Assembly (NCBI RefSeq): GCF_014779595.1
Contig: NZ_JACXZT010000009.1
Location: forward strand, 220,964-284,963
Length of the DNA: 64,000 nt
Direction: 5' to 3'
Source: Halomonas sp. ML-15
GTDB taxonomy: Bacteria; Pseudomonadota; Gammaproteobacteria; Pseudomonadales; Halomonadaceae
Shown: positions 17,047-24,560 of the stretch, piece after piece
Position numbering within the stretch: position 1 is the first letter of the stretch
Layout: each line of letters opens with the position of its first letter
Notes under the pieces: generated by a model
What the model was told of the DNA's origin: nothing
Database searches by the model: none
Seen by the model: the letters and a program-made list of their open reading frames with translations, nothing else
Made by a program: the position numbers and the translations under genes

Positions 17047-18384
17047 TCAGGCTGGGTCAACGCTGGCCCGCCAACGCTTCTGCCGGTAGCTGAGGTAGTA
17101 GCCGGTGAGCGTCGCCGAGCGCACCAGGGTGAAGACGGTAAAAGCCAGCCACAGGCCGTGGTTGCCGAGGCCCTGTGTCAACCACCATAGCGGCAGATAG
17201 GCCGCCAGGGCGATAAAGATGCTGTTGCGCATGGCGCGGGTCTCGGTGGCGCCGATAAAGACCCCATCGAGGAGGTAGCTCCACACCGCCAGCAGCGGCA
17301 TGACGATCATCCAGGGCAGGTAGAGCGCGGCGGTGGCGCGTACCTCGGGGAGGTCGGTAAGCAGTGCGATCAGCGCCTGACCGCCGAGCAGGAAGGCCAG
17401 TGAAGCGCCTCCGGCGGCGATCAGTGAGAAGCGCGTGGCGGCTCGCACCGACGCGCCGAACTCGTCCCAGCGGCGACGCCCCACCGAGCGGCCCACCAGC
17501 GCTTCGGCAGCGTGGGCGAAACCGTCCAGGGCGTAGGAGGTCAGCATGATGAACTGCAGCAGCACGGCGTTGGCGGCCAGCACGGTGTCGCCCTGGCTGG
17601 CGCCCTGGGCGGTGAAGAAGGCCATGGCGAACAGCAACCCGAGGGTACGGATGAACAGGTGGCTATTGACCTGAAACAGCTCGCTGTAGGCGCCAAGCTT
17701 GAGCAGGCGCTGGCGCAGGAAACGGCCCTCGAGCAGCTTGAGCTGACGCATCACCAGCCAGCCGCCGAAGGCCAGCGCGGTGTAGTCGGCGATCACCGTG
17801 GCCCAGGCCACGCCGTCGCTGGTCATGCCCAGGCCGACCACGAACAGCAGGTCGAGCACGATGTTGACGCTGTTGGTCAGCACCAGGATGGCCAGCGTCA
17901 CCCGCGCGTTCTGCTGGCCGAGGAACCAGCCGAGGATGGCGTAGTTGGCGAGCACCGCCGGCGCCGACAGGATGCGGATCTGGGCGTATTCCCGGGCCAG
18001 CTCGGTGGCCACTTCGCTGCCGTCGAGCAGCCACAGGCCGAGATCGATCAGCGGCGTCGAGAGCACGATCAGCGCCACGCCGATGCCGCCGGCCATCAGC
18101 AGCGACTGGCCGAGCAGGTTGCGCACCTCGCTGTCGTTTTCGCGGCCCGCCGCCTGGGAGGTCAGGCCGGTGGTGCCCATGCGCAGAAAGCCAAAACCCC
18201 AGTAGAGAAAGCTGAACAGGGTCGCGCCGAGGGTGACCGCGGCCAGGTAGCGCGAGTCGGGCAGGTGGCCGACCACGGCGGTATCCACCAGACCGAGCAG
18301 CGGCACCGTAATGTTGGAGAGGATGATCGGCCAGGCCAGCAGCCAGATGCGGCGGTCGGGGCTGGTCGTGGAAGCGGCGCTCAT
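17047..18384 (-). CDS. MATE family efflux transporter (DinF-like branch)
   Basis: A 445-residue protein with twelve hydrophobic segments and the MATE start IWLLAWPIILSNITVPLLGLVDTAVVGHL at residues 13-41, which has the shape of the DinF/NorM branch. Such proteins export cationic drugs or organic compounds using Na+ or H+. An AAGGA site precedes the ATG. It follows yfhL by 22 bases and is probably read from the coaD promoter. Confidence 0.9.
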   Translation of the reverse strand: MSAASTTSPDRRIWLLAWPIILSNITVPLLGLVDTAVVGHLPDSRYLAAVTLGATLFSFLYWGFGFLRMGTTGLTSQAAGRENDSEVRNLLGQSLLMAGGIGVALIVLSTPLIDLGLWLLDGSEVATELAREYAQIRILSAPAVLANYAILGWFLGQQNARVTLAILVLTNSVNIVLDLLFVVGLGMTSDGVAWATVIADYTALAFGGWLVMRQLKLLEGRFLRQRLLKLGAYSELFQVNSHLFIRTLGLLFAMAFFTAQGASQGDTVLAANAVLLQFIMLTSYALDGFAHAAEALVGRSVGRRRWDEFGASVRAATRFSLIAAGGASLAFLLGGQALIALLTDLPEVRATAALYLPWMIVMPLLAVWSYLLDGVFIGATETRAMRNSIFIALAAYLPLWWLTQGLGNHGLWLAFTVFTLVRSATLTGYYLSYRQKRWRASVDPA

Positions 18385-18406
18385 CGGCGTCCTTGCGGCG
18401 GTAGGC

Positions 18407-19194
<788 letters not shown>

Positions 19195-19233
19195 CTAGTA
19201 GTTGTATGGATGACGCCGCCAGTGAAACGCTGC

Positions 19234-21141
19234 TCAGTCGTCGAGTGACCCGTAGGGGTTGGCGACGTTCAGCGACACCGGCCGCGCATAGCCGGGAATC
19301 TCGATCTGTGCAGCGCTGATGGTCAGCTCGGGCCCCTCCAGCACGCCTTCGCCGAAGCGGTAAAGCGCCTGGAAATGCCCGCGGTCGGCGACGCGCTCGT
19401 AGGTGGCGCTGATCGCCAGGGTGGCCTCGCGGCGGGTGCGCCAGGCCTCCACGGCGGCGGCGCCGTGGCGCTGGACCAGCAGGCGCTCGGTCACCGCCGG
19501 CGACAGCACCAGGCCGGTGGCGTTGTTGCCGCCGAAGCCCTTGGCATTGATGAAGCAGGCGTCGGCCTCGAAGGCCTGGGCGTCGCGGGAGAAGCGCAGC
19601 CGCTTGGCGTGGACATCGTCTGCCACCGCATCCAGGGTGGGGATGCCCGGTAGCCAGCCATGGGCAAAGCTGCCCAGGGCGCTGGCCAGCTGATCGCCAG
19701 CGGCGCTGCCCTGGGAGTGGCCGACGAAGGCCTTGACGGCCACCACTGGCCAGTCGTCGATGCCATTGGCCGCCGCGATGCGGTCGAAGACATGGGATTC
19801 GGTCACTCGGTTCTTGGGGGTGCTGGTGCCGTGGGCGTGCAGAAAGCTGCGCTCGCGCACCGCCTGGGGACCGAGTATGGCGTTGGCCAGCGCCACGGCC
19901 TTGCCCAGGGTCATGTAGTTACCAATACCCGGCGCCGAGATCGAGCGCTTCCAACCGTCGGCATTGACGAACACCCCGGGTACCGCGCCGAGAATCTGGG
20001 CGCCGACCTCCAGCGCCAGGGCGTCGTCCATCAGCAGCACGAACTGGCTGGCCTCGGCGATGGTGAAACCGCAGTTGCGGGCAAACGGCCGGCAGGCGCG
20101 CTGATAGTCGGCATCGGTGAGCAGCGCCAGGGCGTCGAGCGCCTTGAGGCTCTCGTCGTCGGCCAGCGCGCCCATGGCGCGGAAGCCCTCGATGATCTCG
20201 GGGGTGATCGGCGCATCGGCGGTACCTACCATCACCACGCGACGGCGGCCGCTGGCGATGTCATCGACGCCCAGGCGCAGGTTGTAGAGGAAACTCGCGC
20301 AGGCCCCCTGCACCGAGCCGGTAGCGCCAACGCTGCCCAGTACATAGGCGTTGAGAAAGTCGGCCGGCATCTGGCCGTAGCCCAGCGGCATCTGCTTGGA
20401 GGTGGCGCGGTTGCCGGAGACGAAGCTCTTGAGCAGCCCGCCCCAGCCCGGGTCGTCGAGCTGACCGATGGAGTTGCCGGCATACACCGCGATGTCGTCG
20501 GGATCGAGGCGGTCCTGCAGCGATTGCCAGTAGAGGCCGCTCTGACCGAGGCAGTCGGAGGCGCCGAAGATGCTCATCGACAGCCCGCGTGGGTGGTGCA
20601 CGCTGCGGTAGAAGCGATTCGGTTCGAAGCCGCTGGGCAGTTGGCCGGCGGCACGCACCTGGGCCGGGCGCCGCTCGGGCAGCATCACGTCCAGGGTGCC
20701 GGCGGGCACGCTGACCTCCAACTGGTGGCGGTCGATCTCGCGGACCTGCCAGGTCTCGGGGAGGGTGTCGGGCAGCTGGCGGCGGCGCACGCGGAAGGTC
20801 ATCGGCGCGTCGATGGCCAATTGAGCCTGACGATTGGCGGGAATGCCGTCTTCGTTGAAGCGCGGATCCTCGATGCGCCGGATCAGGGTGTGATCAAGGA
20901 CCCGCTGGCGATAGCGCTCGACCAGCGCCGCGGCGTCCAGTGGTTCACCGCTGGCATCCTGCCAGGTGTCGTCCTCGCTGGGCTGGGCCAGGCGCATCAT
21001 GGCGGCCAAGCCCAGCAGCGTCTGTTCCTGGTCATCCTTGTGCAGGGCAGCAAGCACCGTGCGACGGTAGGCCTGATGGCCCGAGGTTCTGCCGGCGGCG
21101 TTGACCCCGCCCATGCCGACAATCACCGGTAACTGTGACAA
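19234..21141 (-). CDS. fabY: Beta-ketoacyl-ACP synthase, FabY type
   Basis: A 635-residue thiolase-fold enzyme. The catalytic Cys is in GACASF (C281) and the two histidines are in HAHGTSTPK and FVGHSQGSAAGDQLA. The long N-terminal extension and about 635-residue length are those of FabY, which in Pseudomonas aeruginosa condenses acetyl-CoA with malonyl-ACP to start fatty acid synthesis in place of FabH. I chose the TTG at 21141 because GAGGAA lies 7 bases upstream and the protein then begins SQLPVIVGMGG, as family members do. A GTG at 21195 would add 18 polar residues. Confidence 0.85.
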   Translation of the reverse strand: MSQLPVIVGMGGVNAAGRTSGHQAYRRTVLAALHKDDQEQTLLGLAAMMRLAQPSEDDTWQDASGEPLDAAALVERYRQRVLDHTLIRRIEDPRFNEDGIPANRQAQLAIDAPMTFRVRRRQLPDTLPETWQVREIDRHQLEVSVPAGTLDVMLPERRPAQVRAAGQLPSGFEPNRFYRSVHHPRGLSMSIFGASDCLGQSGLYWQSLQDRLDPDDIAVYAGNSIGQLDDPGWGGLLKSFVSGNRATSKQMPLGYGQMPADFLNAYVLGSVGATGSVQGACASFLYNLRLGVDDIASGRRRVVMVGTADAPITPEIIEGFRAMGALADDESLKALDALALLTDADYQRACRPFARNCGFTIAEASQFVLLMDDALALEVGAQILGAVPGVFVNADGWKRSISAPGIGNYMTLGKAVALANAILGPQAVRERSFLHAHGTSTPKNRVTESHVFDRIAAANGIDDWPVVAVKAFVGHSQGSAAGDQLASALGSFAHGWLPGIPTLDAVADDVHAKRLRFSRDAQAFEADACFINAKGFGGNNATGLVLSPAVTERLLVQRHGAAAVEAWRTRREATLAISATYERVADRGHFQALYRFGEGVLEGPELTISAAQIEIPGYARPVSLNVANPYGSLDD

Positions 21142-21269
21142 GCCGCGTTCCTCGTTGTGCTGTTGGTGTCTACGAGTCGTTTTTTCGAATGCCACGATGA
21201 TAGCACCGGGTTCGGCGTGGCGTCATGCAGCCCCCGTGAGCGTTAGTCGGTCGGCGGTAAAACAAATGT

Positions 21270-21298
21270 TTGAAATTGACGCGATGCAGCGCTAGGAT
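21270..21298 (+). promoter_or_regulatory. Predicted sigma70 promoter upstream of the TrmB-like gene
   Basis: TTGAAA (21270-21275) and TAGGAT (21293-21298) are separated by exactly 17 bases. Transcription would start near 21305, 130 bases before the next ATG and about 30 bases before an intrinsic terminator. Confidence 0.5.
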
Positions 21299-21332
21299 GA
21301 AACGGCTGTTTGAGTCATACGAGTTGGTAGTT

Positions 21333-21363
21333 GGCGCGTCCTCCGGGGGGCGCCGTTTTTTTG
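21333..21363 (+). terminator. Intrinsic terminator inside a leader (attenuator or small-RNA end)
   Basis: GGCGC-GTCC / GGGG-GGCGCC around a TCC loop is followed by a G and seven T. It lies between a predicted promoter (21270-21298) and the ATG at 21436, with no gene before it on this strand. Confidence 0.6.
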
Positions 21364-21435
21364 CGCATCGCATGGCCTGTGTCGGCGGCGGCGGGCTGCT
21401 ACCATGGCCACTGATTCTGCCACCCTGCCGCTGCC

Positions 21436-22155
21436 ATGTCCGCCTTGTACTCCCATTCGCCGTCACGCCCTATTCAGTCCCGCCAGACCGGGCCCCATGA
21501 TGATCTGCCGCGTCGCGTGCAGCGTGCCCTCCAGCACCCCTGGCGCAAGCCCATCGCCGAGCACACCCGAGCCGCCTTCGACACCGCCGCGGGCTGGTTG
21601 GCCGAGCAGGGCAAGCCACTGGTGCTGGATGCCGGCTGCGGCGTGGGGCTGTCGACCCGGCGGTTGGCCCTGCACCATCCTGGGCATGCCGTGCTGGGCA
21701 TCGACCGCAGCGCCGATCGTTTGTCGCGGGACCATGGCCCGCTGCCGGCCAACGCCCAACTGGTGCGCGCCGACCTGGTCGACTTCTGGCGGCTGGCGCT
21801 GGCGGCTGGCTGGCAGCCCGAGTACCACTACCTGCTCTACCCCAATCCCTATCCCAAGTCGGTGCATCTCAAGCTGCGCTGGCAGGGCCACCCGGTGTTG
21901 CCGCATCTGCTGGCCCTGGGCGGTCAGTTGGAACTGCGCTCCAATTGGGCGATCTATGTGCAGGAGTTCGGCCAGGCGCTGGGGCAGGTCACCGGCGTGT
22001 CGGCAACGATCGAGGCCTTCGATCCGGGCGGCGATCCGCTCACTCCCTTCGAGCGCAAGTACCTCGTCAGCGGCCAGACGCTGTGGCGGCTAAAGGCATC
22101 GCTTGCCTGGCGACCGGAACTGGTGCCGCGGGACAGTCTGGATCTCGAGCGCTAG
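21436..22155 (+). CDS. TrmB-like SAM-dependent methyltransferase
   Basis: A 239-residue class I methyltransferase. Motif I is VLDAGCGVGLSTRRLA (residues about 63-78), the acidic residue after strand 2 is in GIDRSADRL, and the segment YLLYPNPYPK replaces the FPDPWPKKRH of true TrmB (tRNA guanine-N7 methyltransferase). Overall shape and the HxKLRW segment still follow TrmB, so a tRNA or other RNA substrate is likely, but this is a paralogue rather than the housekeeping enzyme. No strong ribosome site is visible. It is followed 29 bases later by the SMR gene. Confidence 0.75.
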   Translation: MSALYSHSPSRPIQSRQTGPHDDLPRRVQRALQHPWRKPIAEHTRAAFDTAAGWLAEQGKPLVLDAGCGVGLSTRRLALHHPGHAVLGIDRSADRLSRDHGPLPANAQLVRADLVDFWRLALAAGWQPEYHYLLYPNPYPKSVHLKLRWQGHPVLPHLLALGGQLELRSNWAIYVQEFGQALGQVTGVSATIEAFDPGGDPLTPFERKYLVSGQTLWRLKASLAWRPELVPRDSLDLER

Positions 22156-22184
22156 ACTGGCGGGCCAATTTGCAGGAGCAGGCC

Positions 22185-22514
22185 ATGACATATCTCTTTC
22201 TGGCGCTGGCGATCATTGCCGAGGTGATCGCCACCAGCGCCCTCAAGGCGTCCAACGAGTTCACCCGGCTATGGCCCAGTGTGCTGGTGGTGGTCGGCTA
22301 CGCCACGGCGTTTTACATGCTGACGCTGGTGCTGCGTACCCTGCCGGTGGGCGTCGCCTACGCCTTCTGGGCCGGGCTGGGGATCGTGCTGGTCACGCTG
22401 ATCGGCATCTTACTCTACGGCGAAGTGCCCGACCTGCCGGCGCTGCTGGGTCTGGCGATGATCATCGGCGGGGTGGTGGTCATACAGGTGTTTTCCAAGG
22501 TTTCGGCCCACTGA
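22185..22514 (+). CDS. Small multidrug resistance (SMR) family efflux protein
   Basis: A 109-residue protein of four helices. The conserved membrane glutamate is E13 in LAIIAEVIATSALKAS, the EmrE pattern, and the loop GVAYAFWAGLGIV is the second signature. SMR proteins form antiparallel dimers that exchange protons for lipophilic cations or guanidinium. CAGGAG precedes the ATG at 22185. The EmrE-type sequence suggests quaternary ammonium efflux, but the ligand is not certain. Confidence 0.92.
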   Translation: MTYLFLALAIIAEVIATSALKASNEFTRLWPSVLVVVGYATAFYMLTLVLRTLPVGVAYAFWAGLGIVLVTLIGILLYGEVPDLPALLGLAMIIGGVVVIQVFSKVSAH

Positions 22515-22528
22515 TTCAGGAGTTGTGC

Positions 22529-24007
22529 ATGCTGCGTCGCCTTATCGCCCCGCGAGTTGCTGCCCTATTGATAGGCGGCCTGTCGCTGTCACTGCTGGCG
22601 CTGCCGGCCATGGCCGCCGGGTTCGCCAACCTCGAACGAATGACCGAGCAGGGCTTTCTGATCAGCGCCGAGGCGCGGCTGCTGGACGGCAACGGCGAGT
22701 TGCTGGGGGCAATTGCCCCGGAGCGCCAGCTATCGCCGGCCTCGGTATCGAAGATCTACCTGGCGGCGGCGGCGCTGGATCGCTGGGGGCCGCAGCACCG
22801 CTTCACCAGCGAGCTGAAGAGCGCCGCTGAGATCGACGCCGACGGTGTCCTGCAGGGGGATCTGATCTTCGAGGGCGGCGGCGACCCGGCGCTGGTCTCC
22901 GAGGAGCTGTGGAAACTGGTGCAGCTGCTGCGCCAGCGCGGCATACGCAGCATCAACGGCCAGCTGGTGGTCAGCCAGTGGCGCTTCGGCCCGGTGGCCT
23001 GCGTGACCCGTGACCGCTGCGAGACCGTCGAACGTTCGGCCAACACCTACAGTGCACTGCTCAGCTCGGCGGGAGTCAACTACGGCAGCTGGTGCATGAA
23101 CGTACATCCTGCTGCCAGCGTCGGTGACTCGGCCAGGGTACTGAGCTGCGACACCGTCGAGCCGGTGATCGGTATCAACAATCAGGTCACCACCGTGGCC
23201 GCGGGCAATACCACCGAGCTCAACGCCGAGCGCGTCACCGACGGCAGCGGCGATACCATGATCCTGCGCGGCCAGATCGCCGCCAACGCCCACCCTCGCG
23301 AGGTCTACCGGGCCAGCTCCGACCCGGCCAGCCAGACCGCTCAGACGCTGCTGGCGCTGTTTGCCCAGGCCGGCATCGAGGTCGGCGGCGACGCTGCCGG
23401 GGTGCCCTATGTGACCTCCACGGAGGAGCCCAACGGCGCCGCTCGCCGGCTGGCGGCGGTGGACGGCAAACCGCTTCAGGAGCTGGTGCTGCGGACCATG
23501 AACTACTCCAACAACTTCATGGCCGACGTGCTTAACCTGGGGCTGGTGCCCACCGCCCAGACCTCGCTGGAGGAAGCCGCCCAGGCCCTCGAGGCCTATG
23601 TCACGGCGATTCCCGGCCACGGCCCGGTGACGCTGCACAGCGGTAGCGGCCTGACCACCACCAACCGCACCTCGGCGGCGGGGGTCAATGCGATGCTCGA
23701 GTACGCCTATCAGCGACCGGCGCTGTTTCCACACCTGCTGGCCAGCATGCAAACGCCGGTCAATGGCCCGTCGCGCTTCATTCGCCGCGGCAGCGAGCGC
23801 TTTCAGAACAATGTGATGCTCAAGACCGGCACCCTCAATCAGCCTTTTGCGGTGCGTTCGGTGGGCGGCTACTTCCGCACCGACAGCGGGCGCTGGGGGG
23901 TATTCACCGCGCTGGTCAACGGCACCTCGAGCACGCCCTGGCTGAACTGGACCCAGGTGCTCGACCCGCTGGCCGAGGACCTCGATGCCATGATTCGTGA
24001 CCACTAA
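22529..24007 (+). CDS. dacB: D-alanyl-D-alanine carboxypeptidase/endopeptidase (PBP4, peptidase S13)
   Basis: A 492-residue periplasmic enzyme. The signal peptide ends at about AMAAG (residues 26-30). Active-site motifs appear in order: SVSK (S72, K75), YSNNF for the SxN motif near 330, and KTGT near 432. PBP4 trims and opens peptide cross-links in peptidoglycan during growth and recycling. The ATG at 22529 has CAGGAG seven bases before it, and the frame begins with a clean signal sequence MLRRLIAPRVAALL. Confidence 0.93.
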   Translation: MLRRLIAPRVAALLIGGLSLSLLALPAMAAGFANLERMTEQGFLISAEARLLDGNGELLGAIAPERQLSPASVSKIYLAAAALDRWGPQHRFTSELKSAAEIDADGVLQGDLIFEGGGDPALVSEELWKLVQLLRQRGIRSINGQLVVSQWRFGPVACVTRDRCETVERSANTYSALLSSAGVNYGSWCMNVHPAASVGDSARVLSCDTVEPVIGINNQVTTVAAGNTTELNAERVTDGSGDTMILRGQIAANAHPREVYRASSDPASQTAQTLLALFAQAGIEVGGDAAGVPYVTSTEEPNGAARRLAAVDGKPLQELVLRTMNYSNNFMADVLNLGLVPTAQTSLEEAAQALEAYVTAIPGHGPVTLHSGSGLTTTNRTSAAGVNAMLEYAYQRPALFPHLLASMQTPVNGPSRFIRRGSERFQNNVMLKTGTLNQPFAVRSVGGYFRTDSGRWGVFTALVNGTSSTPWLNWTQVLDPLAEDLDAMIRDH

Positions 24008-24091
24008 GGTGCGACGTCGCCATCGCGCGGTTTTGCTACTATCGTCACCTTTCCGCTGCGGCGGCTCCGATTCCATAGCAAGAGCGATACC

Positions 24092-24463
24092 ATGAAACCT
24101 GGGCATACCGGCTGGCGCCATCTGGTGCACTCGACCCGCTACTCACTCAAGGGCCTCAAGGCCGCGTTTCGCAACGAGGCGGCTTTTCGCCAAGAGGTCG
24201 CGCTGTGCCTGGTGCTGCTGCCGCTGGCGATCTGGATCGGCCGTACGCCGCTGGAGTGGATTGCGCTGATCGGAAGCTGCCTGCTGGTGCTGATCGTCGA
24301 ACTGCTCAATAGCGCCATCGAGAACGTGGTCGATCGCATCGGCACCGAGCACCACGAACTCTCCGGTCGCGCCAAGGATATCGGCTCGGCGGCGGTGATG
24401 CTGTCGCTGCTGTTTGCCGCTATCACCTGGCTGCTGCTGATCGGCCAGCGGCTAATAGGGTAA
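24092..24463 (+). CDS. dgkA: Diacylglycerol kinase
   Basis: A 123-residue membrane enzyme with three transmembrane helices. The signature ELLNSAIENVVDR (about residues 70-82) carries the catalytic glutamate and the ATP-Mg residues. DgkA phosphorylates diacylglycerol released by transfer of head groups to osmoregulated glucans and returns it to phospholipid synthesis. It stands alone, 84 bases after dacB. Confidence 0.95.
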   Translation: MKPGHTGWRHLVHSTRYSLKGLKAAFRNEAAFRQEVALCLVLLPLAIWIGRTPLEWIALIGSCLLVLIVELLNSAIENVVDRIGTEHHELSGRAKDIGSAAVMLSLLFAAITWLLLIGQRLIG

Positions 24464-24560
24464 GCCCCCGGGTCAGATCCAAGCGGCTGTCATAGGCATC
24501 AAAGGTGACCCCCGCCGCTGGGCTTCGCTATGCTGAGGGCAACTTGCCGCTGACGAAGAG

